Position numbers and translations under genes: made by a program. This document shows, one piece after another, positions 25,789 to 34,465 of a stretch of 64,000 bases of DNA. A model generated the notes under the pieces. The model saw only the letters and a list, made by a program, of their open reading frames with translations, had not been told where the DNA came from and did not search any database. This DNA comes from Flavobacterium xanthum (GTDB taxonomy: Bacteria > Bacteroidota > Bacteroidia > Flavobacteriales > Flavobacteriaceae): assembly GCF_900142695.1 (NCBI RefSeq), contig NZ_FRBU01000011.1, positions 1 to 64,000 on the forward strand. Reading direction: 5' to 3'. The number at the start of each line of letters is the position of its first letter. The first letter of the stretch is position 1.

Positions 25789-26169
25789 ATGGTAGATGAA
25801 GCTACAAGATACTCTGATGCTGATTTAGCGGAGTTTAAAGTGATAATACTGAGTAAAATACAAAAAGCACAAGCCGATTTAGATTTGATTAAAAGTGCTT
25901 ATATGAATGATTTGAATAATGGTACCGATGATACGTCTCCAACATTCAAAGCGTTCGAAGAAGGTAGTGAAACCATGTCAAAAGAGGCAAACTCACAACT
26001 GGCGATTCGTCAGGAGAAGTTTATTCGTGATTTGAAAAACGCCCTATTCCGTGTAGAGAATAAGACCTACGGCGTTTGTAAAGTGACCGGAAAATTGATA
26101 GGGAAAGAAAGATTAAAAATCGTTCCTCATGCTACCATGAGCATTGAAGCAAAGAACTTGCAACGATAA
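25789..26169 (+). CDS. TraR/DksA family protein lacking most zinc cysteines
   Basis: Protein of 126 residues with an N-terminal coiled-coil (about 14-85) and the C-terminal globular motif in the form YGVCKVTGKLIGKERLKIVP. Family members normally carry four zinc cysteines here (C-x2-C...C-x2-C). This protein has only one (about residue 97), the others being Thr, Thr and Glu positions, so zinc is unlikely to bind. DksA-type proteins bind the RNA polymerase secondary channel. This one lies between ileS and lspA and ends in a strong terminator. Its role is inferred from fold only. Confidence 0.85.
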   Translation: MVDEATRYSDADLAEFKVIILSKIQKAQADLDLIKSAYMNDLNNGTDDTSPTFKAFEEGSETMSKEANSQLAIRQEKFIRDLKNALFRVENKTYGVCKVTGKLIGKERLKIVPHATMSIEAKNLQR

Positions 26170-26190
26170 ACCTTCTGTTAAACAAGATTT

Positions 26191-26216
26191 AACGCTCCTT
26201 TGGGAGCGTTTTTTTT
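26191..26216 (+). terminator. Terminator after the DksA-like gene
   Basis: AACGCTCC (26191-26198) pairs with GGAGCGTT (26203-26210) and is followed by TTTTTT. lspA starts 39 bases later, so partial read-through or a new promoter is needed. Confidence 0.8.
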
Positions 26217-26227
26217 GATTAAATTGC

Positions 26228-26235
26228 TATTTTTG
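26228..26235 (+). promoter_or_regulatory. -7 promoter motif of lspA
   Basis: TATTTTTG lies 20 bases before the lspA ATG and just after the terminator. The TTG partner is at 25-base spacing (26200-26202), slightly outside the usual range. Confidence 0.4.
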
Positions 26236-26254
26236 CGCCATTAAAATTTATAAA

Positions 26255-26854
26255 ATGTCATTACGAAAAGCGTATCTCCTTATTTTTATCTTATTGCTTG
26301 TTGATCAAGTTTCTAAAATTTATATCAAAACCAATTTTATTTTAGGAGAAGAAGTAGAAGTCTTCAGATGGTTCAAAATTCTATTCATTGAAAATGAGGG
26401 AATGGCCTGGGGAACTAAAATCCCGGGAACTTATGGTAAATTGTTCCTGACGCTTTTTAGATTAGTGGCCGTAGGCGGAATTGGGTATTGGTTGTGGGAT
26501 TCCGTGGAGAAAAAACACAGCTCAAATTACTTAATTGTAGCAATATCTTTAATTTTTGCAGGTGCTTTTGGTAATATTATCGATTCTGTTTTTTACGGTG
26601 TCATTTTTGACGACAGTCAACAACAACTGGCTACCTTGTTCTCAGATCAACCGTATGGAACTTGGTTTCATGGTCAAGTAGTAGATATGTTTTACTTTCC
26701 TTTTTGGCACGGAACTTTACCTAGTTGGTTGCCAATTTGGGGCGGAAAAGAATTTACTTTTTTCAACGCCATCTTCAATATTGCCGATATGGCAATTTCT
26801 ACCGGAGTTGGAATCTTGATTTTCTTTAATAAAAAAGCATTTCATCACGAATAG
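26255..26854 (+). CDS. lspA: Signal peptidase II (lipoprotein signal peptidase)
   Basis: Cleaves the signal peptide from prolipoproteins in the inner membrane. At 199 residues it is longer than E. coli LspA because of an insertion between helices 3 and 4, as is usual in Bacteroidota. The start VDQVSKIYI contains the family D-x-x-S/T-K motif, the first catalytic aspartate lies in GAFGNIIDSVFYG, and the second in FNIADMAIS. Four hydrophobic helices are visible. It follows ileS and the DksA-like gene on the same strand. Confidence 0.94.
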   Translation: MSLRKAYLLIFILLLVDQVSKIYIKTNFILGEEVEVFRWFKILFIENEGMAWGTKIPGTYGKLFLTLFRLVAVGGIGYWLWDSVEKKHSSNYLIVAISLIFAGAFGNIIDSVFYGVIFDDSQQQLATLFSDQPYGTWFHGQVVDMFYFPFWHGTLPSWLPIWGGKEFTFFNAIFNIADMAISTGVGILIFFNKKAFHHE

Positions 26855-26882
26855 ATTCAACGTTTTTTATAACGTACAAAAG

Positions 26883-26916
26883 AAGACCTGTTCATGATTT
26901 GAACAGGTCTTTTTTG
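26883..26916. terminator. Bidirectional terminator between lspA and the small lipoprotein gene
   Basis: AAGACCTGTTCA (26883-26894) pairs perfectly with TGAACAGGTCTT (26900-26911), with T-runs on both strands. It serves lspA on plus and the gene at 26918 on minus. Confidence 0.85.
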
Positions 26917-26917
26917 G

Positions 26918-27115
26918 TTAATTTTTATTATGTCCCGGGGCGTAACGTTTTGCGCTTTTTCCTCCGTATATTTTTTTAGCCTGACCTGGTGGAAGTCTTT
27001 TAGCTTTATAGGTAGATCTGCTCGTTCCAGTGTGAATGCTGCAGTTTGAAAAGGAAACTGCAAAAAGAAGTACCATGATACTTACCGCTACTCTTGAATT
27101 TTTAAATGTTCTCAT
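26918..27115 (-). CDS. Small lipoprotein with PPGQ-KK motif
   Basis: Protein of 65 residues. The N-terminal hydrophobic stretch ends in SFSNC, a plausible lipobox, so residue Cys25 would be lipidated. The mature part is basic and Gly/Lys-rich: LPPGQAKKIYGGKSAKRYAPG. This pattern recurs in tiny Bacteroidota proteins that databases often call quinol oxidase subunit 4. That name has no support from this sequence, as there is no set of membrane helices. The true role is unknown. It is a single gene ending at a bidirectional terminator. Confidence 0.7.
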   Translation of the reverse strand: MRTFKNSRVAVSIMVLLFAVSFSNCSIHTGTSRSTYKAKRLPPGQAKKIYGGKSAKRYAPGHNKN

Positions 27116-27158
27116 AACTTGATTAAATTTTATCTGGTGCGAAAGTACAGATTAAAAG

Positions 27159-27728
27159 TTAAAACGAGTAAACTCTATCTGGAGTAACACAATAATTTAG
27201 GGCTATATCACCTTCAAAAATACCTTCAATCAGTTCTTCAGCTTCAAAAAAAGAAAGGCCTATTTTGATAGTGTCGGGTTTGCATTCGGATAGAAATTTA
27301 TCATAAAATCCTTTTCCATAACCCACACGATGTCCTTTTTTGTCGAATGTTAGAAGGGGGACAAATACAACGTCGATTTTAGTTGACGGAATTTCTATTC
27401 CATCGACAGGCTCTGGGATATTATATTCATTTTTCTTGATTTTTGTGTTGTCTGTCAGAAGAAAATGACTCATGTTTCTCGTCGTAAAATCACTTTTAGA
27501 AATAATAATGTCCTTGTCTTTTCCAGATAGCAAGTGTAAAATAAATTCGGTGTTGACTTCTTTGTGTTCGGAAATGGGCAGGAAAATATGAAAATAGTTT
27601 TTTTCCCAAATCGGAATGGTAAGCAGTTTATTGGCAACAGCCAAGCTCATTTCTTCCACTTCATCTTCCGAAAGGTTTTGTCGAAGATTTTTGTATTTTA
27701 TTCTTAATTCTTTTTTAGTGCTTTGCAT
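27159..27728 (-). CDS. 5-formyltetrahydrofolate cyclo-ligase
   Basis: Converts 5-formyl-THF to 5,10-methenyl-THF with ATP, a folate salvage step. The protein has 189 residues. An N-terminal basic region (KKELRIKYKNLRQNLS) precedes the core, and the ATP/substrate loop is FDKKGHRVGYGKGFYDKFL near 128-146, the family hallmark. The start overlaps the end of the aspartoacylase-like gene by 14 bases, so the two are co-transcribed. The functional link between the two is not obvious. Confidence 0.93.
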   Translation of the reverse strand: MQSTKKELRIKYKNLRQNLSEDEVEEMSLAVANKLLTIPIWEKNYFHIFLPISEHKEVNTEFILHLLSGKDKDIIISKSDFTTRNMSHFLLTDNTKIKKNEYNIPEPVDGIEIPSTKIDVVFVPLLTFDKKGHRVGYGKGFYDKFLSECKPDTIKIGLSFFEAEELIEGIFEGDIALNYCVTPDRVYSF

Positions 27729-28692
27729 TTAAAATGGTCTTTGAAATATGATAAATGGCATCGCCTTGATACACGATTGGAGCTTGGTTTCCGTTGATGA
27801 TAAACCCGTCATTTGGAGCTTTTATTTTGCGTTCAAATTTCCCAAATGGATCTGTTATTGTTGCCAATACAGTGCCTTTTGCAACAAATAAACCTATAAA
27901 ACCGTTGTCGTGCAGTAAGCCTGAACATTTTGCACGGATCCAGGCTGATTTTTGAATGTAAATGGTCTTTTTTTCTGGACTCTTGACAACATGATTCTCA
28001 GCTAACATGTTAAGATGTGATAGAATGCGTTTAGCGCCTTCAACCCCAGCATGGGCTACTGGATAATCGATATTTAGTGATTTTCCACCTTCAAAAAGGA
28101 GCATTTTTACATCTAGCTTTTGACTGGCATTTCTAAAACTTCCAGCAATATTATTAGAAAACAAAGTGAAGGGAGCATTAAAGACATCGGCTAAATCTTT
28201 AAGCGCTTCGTTATTTGGAGCTAACCTGATTTGCGGAGCATTAAATCGACTGGCGCCACCAGCATGAAAATCAACGGCATAATCTATAATTGGCATTATT
28301 TCAGTTAGAATGTGATAGGCAAATCGACTCGCTAAAGAACCTTTTTTGCTTCCTGGAAAAACTCTATTCAAGTCTCTGCCGTCTGGAAATTCCCTAGATT
28401 GATTTACAAAACCAAACATATTGATTACGGGAATACAGATGATAGTGCCTATTTTTGGTTTATTTATTTTTTTGGTGATTAACTGCCTTACAATTTCAAC
28501 TCCATTTATTTCATCACCATGAATTCCTGCTGAAAAGAGTATGGTAGGTCCTTCAATTTTTGACCGTTGAACAACTATAGGGATTTTGAGTTTTGTGGCA
28601 TTGTGTAGTTTCGCAATTTCCATGTAAATAGTTTTACTTTGTCCAGGCAAAATAGTTTCTCCTAAAATACTAATGGTTTTTGAGTTTTTCAT
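27715..28692 (-). CDS. Succinylglutamate desuccinylase/aspartoacylase family protein
   Basis: Protein of 325 residues of the zinc-dependent M14-like AstE/aspartoacylase family. The zinc ligands are visible in SAGIHGDEINGVEIV (His and Glu near 55-58), and a third histidine lies in VDFHAGGASR. The C-terminal part forms a lipoyl-like beta domain with repeated FVAKGTVLATITDPFG. Substrates differ within the family, and none can be chosen here. Its 3' end overlaps the formyl-THF cyclo-ligase gene by 14 bases. Confidence 0.88.
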   Translation of the reverse strand: MKNSKTISILGETILPGQSKTIYMEIAKLHNATKLKIPIVVQRSKIEGPTILFSAGIHGDEINGVEIVRQLITKKINKPKIGTIICIPVINMFGFVNQSREFPDGRDLNRVFPGSKKGSLASRFAYHILTEIMPIIDYAVDFHAGGASRFNAPQIRLAPNNEALKDLADVFNAPFTLFSNNIAGSFRNASQKLDVKMLLFEGGKSLNIDYPVAHAGVEGAKRILSHLNMLAENHVVKSPEKKTIYIQKSAWIRAKCSGLLHDNGFIGLFVAKGTVLATITDPFGKFERKIKAPNDGFIINGNQAPIVYQGDAIYHISKTILNAKH

Positions 28693-28829
28693 ATTGAATT
28701 AAAAGCTAAAAATAGAAATAATTATTTTGAATTCGTAAATTTGAAACGAAATAATTAACGGTTTGTAAAATTAACAGCCTTGCTAAGGAAAGTCGCATAA
28801 AACGACACTTTTTTTGAAATAAATAAACC

Positions 28830-30632
28830 ATGCAAAACCCAACTCTTGAACTTCAAATCCAAACTTTACCAGACAATCCTGGAGTATACCAGTATTATGA
28901 TAAGGAAGGGAAAATTTTATATGTGGGCAAAGCCAAAAATCTTAAAAAAAGAGTTTCCTCTTATTTTAATAAAATTCATGATACGGCCAAAACCAATGTG
29001 CTCGTAAAGAAAATTGTAACCATCAGACACATTGTTGTTCCTACAGAAACGGATGCGCTTTTGTTAGAAAATAACCTGATAAAAACGCTGCAACCGCGCT
29101 ATAACGTTTTGCTGCGAGATGACAAAAGTTACCCTTGGTTGTGTATTAAGAAAGAACCTTTTTCCCGAATTTTTGCCACACGCAGAATGGTCAAAGATGG
29201 ATCGGAATATTTTGGGCCGTATACCAGTTTCAAAACCGTAAGTACTATTCTGGATCTGATTAAAAAGTTGTATCCACTCCGAACTTGTAATTATGATTTG
29301 AGTAAAAGCAATATTGAAAGTGGGAAATTCAAGGTGTGTCTCGAATACCATATTGGCAATTGCATGGGGCCTTGTGAAGGTCATGAGACTTTGGAAAATT
29401 ACCAAAAACAAGTAGATGCGATTCGGGAAATCTTGAAAGGGAACTTCAAGGAAAGTATGAAGGATTTTAAAAGGGTCATGACGAATCTGGCAGCCGACAT
29501 GCATTTTGAAGAAGCGCAGAAAATAAAAGAAAAAATAGAAATTCTGGAGAATTACCAATCGCGATCCACAATTGTAAATCCAAAAATCACCAATATCGAT
29601 GTGTTTTCAATTGTCTCGGATGAAAGTGCGGCATACGTAAACTTTTTGCAAATTTCCCATGGTTCGATTATTCGTTCTCATACGATGGAAATCAAAAAGA
29701 AATTGGATGAAAGTGACGAGGAATTACTAGAATTGGCGATAATAGAACTGAGAGAACGTTTTCAATTGTTGTCTCGAGAGGTGATTGTTCCGTTTCATGT
29801 GGATTTGGGCGAAAACATCAAAATTACAATCCCGCAATTGGGAGATAAAAAACAAATTCTGGACTTGTCCGTTCGCAACGCTAAGTTTTATCGAATTGAA
29901 CAACTCAAACAACTGCAAATTGTAGATCCGGATCGCCATACCAAAAGAATTATGGCACAAATGCAAAAAGACTTGAGGTTGCCTGTTGAGCCAAGACACA
30001 TAGAATGTTTTGATAACTCGAATATTCAAGGAACGAATCCAGTCGCTGCTTGTGTAGTTTTCAAAGATGGAAAACCTAGTAAGAAAGATTACCGTCATTT
30101 TAATATTAAAACGGTTGAAGGACCAGATGATTTTGCTTCGATGACCGAAGTGGTTTACCGAAGATACAAACGATTAGTAGAAGAAGAACAGCCTTTGCCG
30201 CAATTGATTATTATTGATGGAGGAAAAGGGCAACTGTCATCCGCGTTGAAGAGTATAGACGCATTGGGTTTAAGAGGGAAAATCACCGTTATTGGGATTG
30301 CCAAAAGGTTAGAAGAGTTATTCTATCCTGGCGATTCTGTTCCGTTGTATTTGGATAAAAGATCGGAAACCTTAAAAATAATTCAACAATTACGAAACGA
30401 GGCACACCGTTTTGGGATCACGCATCACCGCGATAAAAGGAGTAAAACGGCATTGAATTCGTCGATTGAGTCTATTCCGGGAATTGGAGAAAAAACAATG
30501 CTGGCTTTGATTCAGCACTTTAAAAGTGTTAAAAGATTAAAATTAGCAACAGAAAAAGAAATTTCGGACGTTATAGGTATGTCAAAAGCCAAAAAAATTG
30601 TCGAATTTTACAAGACAACAAATGAAATTTAA
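28830..30632 (+). CDS. uvrC: Excinuclease ABC subunit C
   Basis: Makes the two incisions in nucleotide excision repair with UvrB. The protein has 600 residues in the standard order. The N-terminal GIY-YIG nuclease (PDNPGVYQYYDKEGKILYVGKAKNL, 16-40) comes first, then the cysteine-bearing region around LEYHIGNCMGPCEG. The UVR motif HFEEAQKIKEKIEILENYQ is next, and then the RNase-H-like second nuclease (IECFDNSNIQGTNPVAACVVF, with IIIDGGKGQLSSA). A helix-hairpin-helix (SIPGIGEKTMLALI) closes the protein. It is followed closely by the patatin-barrel gene. A short hairpin GTCGCATAAAACGAC precedes the start. Confidence 0.97.
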   Translation: MQNPTLELQIQTLPDNPGVYQYYDKEGKILYVGKAKNLKKRVSSYFNKIHDTAKTNVLVKKIVTIRHIVVPTETDALLLENNLIKTLQPRYNVLLRDDKSYPWLCIKKEPFSRIFATRRMVKDGSEYFGPYTSFKTVSTILDLIKKLYPLRTCNYDLSKSNIESGKFKVCLEYHIGNCMGPCEGHETLENYQKQVDAIREILKGNFKESMKDFKRVMTNLAADMHFEEAQKIKEKIEILENYQSRSTIVNPKITNIDVFSIVSDESAAYVNFLQISHGSIIRSHTMEIKKKLDESDEELLELAIIELRERFQLLSREVIVPFHVDLGENIKITIPQLGDKKQILDLSVRNAKFYRIEQLKQLQIVDPDRHTKRIMAQMQKDLRLPVEPRHIECFDNSNIQGTNPVAACVVFKDGKPSKKDYRHFNIKTVEGPDDFASMTEVVYRRYKRLVEEEQPLPQLIIIDGGKGQLSSALKSIDALGLRGKITVIGIAKRLEELFYPGDSVPLYLDKRSETLKIIQQLRNEAHRFGITHHRDKRSKTALNSSIESIPGIGEKTMLALIQHFKSVKRLKLATEKEISDVIGMSKAKKIVEFYKTTNEI

Positions 30633-30668
30633 TACTACCTAATTCTGCTACGAGACAAATTGCTGCTT

Positions 30669-32867
30669 ATGAAGAAAATCGCATTATTATTGATTGTTTT
30701 TACCAGTCTGACGGTATTTTCGCAAGAGCAAAAAAGACCTAAAATAGGTTTAGTTTTAAGTGGTGGTGGTGCAAAGGGATTTGCTCATATAGGTGTTTTA
30801 AAAGTACTAGAAGAAGCAGGAGTCAAGATCGATTACATTGGCGGGACCAGTATGGGCGCGGTTGTTGGGGGTCTTTATGCCTCGGGATATAATGCATCCC
30901 AAATAGATTCTATTTTTCAAGCTACAAATTTCAATGAGTTAATCAACGATTTTATTCCCAGATCTTCAAAGAATTTTTACGAAAGAAGAAACGACGAGTT
31001 ATATGCGCTGGTTTTGCCGTTTAACAAAATGAAAATTGGGATTCCGGAAGCCTTGTCTAAAGGGATGTACAATTATAATTTATTAAGTAGGATTACCAGA
31101 AACGTGAGGGATGTTAAGGATTTTAACCAACTGTCCATTCCTTTTTTGTGTATTGCCACTAATGTTGAAACCGGTGAAGAAGTACTCTTGAACAAAGGGA
31201 ATTTGGCTCAGGCTATGATAGCCAGTTCTGCTTTTCCCTCTTTATTTTCCCCTGTGGAAATTAATGGAAAAATTTTGGTAGATGGTGGAGTAGTCAATAA
31301 TTATCCCATTGAAGAGGTACGAAAACTAGGCGCAGACATCATTATAGGTGTTGACGTTCAAGATGGTTTGCTAGATCGAACGCAGCTTAAAGATGCTACT
31401 AAAATTTTAGTCCAAATCACTAATCTTCATTCTATAGAACGAATGACGAAAAATATTGCGAATACGGATATTTACATAAAACCCGATATTTCACAATATG
31501 GTGTGATTTCATTTGATAAAGGCAAAGAAATAATTAAAAAAGGAGAAGAGGCTACATTTGCTGTTTTTGAGGAGCTAAAAAAACTAGTTGATGAATCTAA
31601 TCCTTACATCAAGCCTAAACTGAAGCTACATTCTGATAGCCTACAAATTAGTGCTATAAACAGCAATGATTTAGATAATTATACGAAAGAATATATCAGT
31701 GGAAAATTAAGATTTAAGCCTGGAGCAAAAATTGTTTATGATGACTTATTAAAGGGGATTAATAATATCAATGCCTCACAAAATTTTAGCGCTATCTCTT
31801 ATTCCTTGGAAACTAATCAAGGAGCGGTAGACTTAAATATTAATTTAAAGGAAAACGAAACAAAAACTTATCTGAAATTCGGAATGCACTATGATAATTT
31901 GTTTAAAAGCGGTGTATTAGTAAATTTAACTCGTAAAAAAACACTTTTTAAAAACGACATCGCCTCTTTAGATATTATTTTGGGAGACAATTTCAGGTAC
32001 AATTTAGACTATTACATTGAAAACGGATTTAATTTGAGTTTTGGTTTTAAATCACATTACAACCAGTTTAATAGAAATGTAGCGAAAGAAATAAGCAGTA
32101 TCGCTTTTAATAATCCCAATATCAACGCTGTCAATGTTGATTTTAGCGACATGACCAATCAAGTGTATTTCCAGTCTTTGTTTGTTCAGAAATTTTTGAT
32201 TGGAGGTGGCGTGGAGCTCAAATATTTAAAGATAAAATCGGAAACATTGGCCAATGTGAATCCAACAATTGACAATAGTAACTATTTAAGTCTTTTTGGT
32301 TATTTGAAATTTGATTCTTTTGATAACAAATATTTCCCCAAAAAAGGGTGGTATTTTGCAGGTGATGTCCAATCCTATTTGGTTTCTTCTAACTATACGG
32401 GCGATTTTCAACCCTTCTCTATTGCTAAAGGGGACTTTGCAGTAGCAGCAACCTTATTTAAAAATGCTACTGTCAAATTCCAAACTGATGCAGGTTTTTC
32501 TTTTGGTCAGGAAAGTGTTGCTTTTTTCAACTTTATTCTGGGCGGTTACGGATACAATCCACTTAATAATTTCAAATATTTATATGGTTATGATTATTTG
32601 AGTTTGGTCGCTAATAGTTATATAAAATCAACAGGCACGGTCGATTATGAGTTTTATAAAAAGAATCACATCAACTTTTCAGCAAATTTTGCTAATATTG
32701 GAGATCGAATTTTTGAGACCGTGGATTGGATTTCTATCCCAAAATATTCTGGATATGCCGTTGGATACGGTTTAGAAACGGTAATTGGACCAGTAGAAAT
32801 AAAATATTCGTGGTCCCCAGAACAGCCTAAAGGATTTACTTGGTTCAGTATTGGCTTTTTGTTTTAA
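30669..32867 (+). CDS. Patatin-like phospholipase fused to POTRA and outer-membrane barrel (PlpD-like)
   Basis: Protein of 732 residues from the ATG giving MKKIALLLIV. A signal peptide ends at about VFSQ. The patatin domain (about 26-220) has the oxyanion loop LSGGGAKGFAHIG, the serine elbow GTSMG and the catalytic aspartate in VDGGVVNNYP. It continues with a POTRA-like region and a 16-strand BamA/TamA-type barrel ending WFSIGFLF. This is the layout of type Vd autotransporters such as PlpD. The lipase is thus surface- or periplasm-facing (inferred). Preceded by uvrC at 36 bases. Confidence 0.88.
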   Translation: MKKIALLLIVFTSLTVFSQEQKRPKIGLVLSGGGAKGFAHIGVLKVLEEAGVKIDYIGGTSMGAVVGGLYASGYNASQIDSIFQATNFNELINDFIPRSSKNFYERRNDELYALVLPFNKMKIGIPEALSKGMYNYNLLSRITRNVRDVKDFNQLSIPFLCIATNVETGEEVLLNKGNLAQAMIASSAFPSLFSPVEINGKILVDGGVVNNYPIEEVRKLGADIIIGVDVQDGLLDRTQLKDATKILVQITNLHSIERMTKNIANTDIYIKPDISQYGVISFDKGKEIIKKGEEATFAVFEELKKLVDESNPYIKPKLKLHSDSLQISAINSNDLDNYTKEYISGKLRFKPGAKIVYDDLLKGINNINASQNFSAISYSLETNQGAVDLNINLKENETKTYLKFGMHYDNLFKSGVLVNLTRKKTLFKNDIASLDIILGDNFRYNLDYYIENGFNLSFGFKSHYNQFNRNVAKEISSIAFNNPNINAVNVDFSDMTNQVYFQSLFVQKFLIGGGVELKYLKIKSETLANVNPTIDNSNYLSLFGYLKFDSFDNKYFPKKGWYFAGDVQSYLVSSNYTGDFQPFSIAKGDFAVAATLFKNATVKFQTDAGFSFGQESVAFFNFILGGYGYNPLNNFKYLYGYDYLSLVANSYIKSTGTVDYEFYKKNHINFSANFANIGDRIFETVDWISIPKYSGYAVGYGLETVIGPVEIKYSWSPEQPKGFTWFSIGFLF

Positions 32868-32946
32868 ATTTAATTTATTTCAATAATAATTCCGATATTT
32901 GTTATAATGAAAACAAAATGGCTAGGTTTATTAGAGTATCTTCAAT

Positions 32947-32985
32947 TCCTTATCAAGAGAAATCCGGAATAAGGACTCTTTTTTT
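32947..32985 (+). terminator. Probable terminator after the patatin-barrel gene
   Basis: TCCTTAT (32947-32953) pairs with ATAAGGA (32969-32975) across a 15-base loop, followed by a CTC and a T-run. Moderately strong. Confidence 0.6.
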
Positions 32986-33052
32986 TGATTTAGCATAGCA
33001 CTTAATAAAGTAATCTAAACTTTAATTTGTTACACTTTTAAAAAAAAAAATC

Positions 33053-34210
33053 ATGCCTTTATATCATAAATTAGGGAGTTTTCCCCAAAAAAGACACACA
33101 CAATTCGAAAAACCAAACGGCGGTTTGTACTACGAACAACTCTTTGGAACAGAGGGTTTTCATGGTCATTCTTCATTGTTATACCACGTTCACAGACCAA
33201 CACAGGTAAAAGAAATTCTAAAATCTTATTCTGTTGAACCTAAAATTGCTATTGGAAAAAACATTAAATCACTACTGTTAAAAGGTTTTGAGTTAAAACC
33301 AGAAGATGATTTTCTAGACAGTCGGAAAGCGATGTTGGTCAACAAAGATTGTACGATAGGATTAGCCGCTCCAAGACAATCATTACGCAACTATTTCTAT
33401 AAAAATGCCGATGCGGATGAAATGATTTTCATTCATAAAGGAAAAGGAAAATTGCGCACCATGATGGGTAATATTCCTTTCGAATATGGAGATTATCTGA
33501 TTATTCCTCGCGGAATGATTTACCAAATTGATTTTGATACTCTAGAAAACAGATTGTTTTACGTAGAATCATTCGCTCCTTTTTACACACCAAAACGCTA
33601 TAAAAATGAATCGGGTCAACATCTTGAGCATTCCCCGTTTTGTGAACGCGATTTTATTTTGCCAAACGAGTTAGAAACACACGATGAAAAAGGGGATTTC
33701 CTGATCAAAATTAAGAAGGAAGGGATGATGCATGAAGTGGTTTATGCCACGCATCCTTTTGACGTTGTGGGTTGGGACGGCTACAATTTTCCTTATGGAT
33801 TTAGCATTCATAATTTTGAACCTATAACGGGGCGCGTTCATCAGCCGCCACCAGTGCATCAAACCTTCGAGACAGCAACTTTTGTGGTTTGTTCTTTTGT
33901 TCCAAGGTTGTACGATTACCATCCAAAATCTATTCCAGCACCATACAATCATAGCAATATCGACAGTGATGAGGTTTTGTATTACGTGGATGGCGATTTT
34001 ATGTCACGCAACAATATCGAGCAAGGACATATTACTTTGCATCCAAAAGGGATTCCGCATGGGCCTGCGCCCGGGACGATGGAGCGTAGCATAGGCCATA
34101 AAGAAACGCACGAATTAGCGGTAATGGTGGATACGTTTCGTCCATTGATGGTAACCGAAGAAGCGATGGGACTGGACGATGGTCAGTACTATAAATCTTG
34201 GGTAGAATAA
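33053..34210 (+). CDS. hmgA: Homogentisate 1,2-dioxygenase
   Basis: Opens the homogentisate ring in tyrosine and phenylalanine breakdown, giving maleylacetoacetate. It is 385 residues, the shorter bacterial form. The double-cupin core has HGHSSLLYHVHRPTQ near the N-terminus, FIHKGKGKLRTMMGNIPFEYGDYLIIPRG in the middle, and the iron-ligand region PHGPAPGTMERS followed by KETHELAVMVDTFRP near the end. hppD, which makes its substrate, follows after an intergenic repeat. The next pathway genes (maleylacetoacetate isomerase, fumarylacetoacetase) are not in this window. Confidence 0.94.
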   Translation: MPLYHKLGSFPQKRHTQFEKPNGGLYYEQLFGTEGFHGHSSLLYHVHRPTQVKEILKSYSVEPKIAIGKNIKSLLLKGFELKPEDDFLDSRKAMLVNKDCTIGLAAPRQSLRNYFYKNADADEMIFIHKGKGKLRTMMGNIPFEYGDYLIIPRGMIYQIDFDTLENRLFYVESFAPFYTPKRYKNESGQHLEHSPFCERDFILPNELETHDEKGDFLIKIKKEGMMHEVVYATHPFDVVGWDGYNFPYGFSIHNFEPITGRVHQPPPVHQTFETATFVVCSFVPRLYDYHPKSIPAPYNHSNIDSDEVLYYVDGDFMSRNNIEQGHITLHPKGIPHGPAPGTMERSIGHKETHELAVMVDTFRPLMVTEEAMGLDDGQYYKSWVE

Positions 34211-34270
34211 TTCATTGCAAGGGACGAAGTAATCGCATTACAATTGTCATCCTAAGAGTAGTCGAAGGAA

Positions 34271-34356
34271 GGAGCTATTTCCTGCTATTCGTTGCAATCT
34301 TTTTTTCGGTTAAAAAACCTCAAAAAAGGATTTTCACTGCTATCAGGGCTATGGAT
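34271..34356. repeat. Dispersed intergenic repeat, copy 2
   Basis: Left end GGAGCTATTTCCTGCTATTC then GTTGCAATCTTT; right end AAAAAGGATTTTCACTGCTA then TCAGGGCTATGG. Both match copy 1 at 9521-9669 closely, with a shorter middle. It lies between hmgA and hppD, followed by ATCCGTG/ATCCGCG-type units at 34392-34432. Confidence 0.65.
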
Positions 34357-34465
34357 TTAGAGTAAACAACAACATAATTTTAAATTAATAAATCCGTGTA
34401 CATCAGTTTTATCCGCGGTATCCGCGTTCCAAAACTAGAAGTGCCGAATCAAAAAATAAATTACA

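Noticed and set aside
26857..27063. Minus-strand frame overlapping the small lipoprotein gene
   Set aside because: Out-of-frame shadow running through the bidirectional terminator. The lipoprotein frame has a signal peptide and a recurring family motif.
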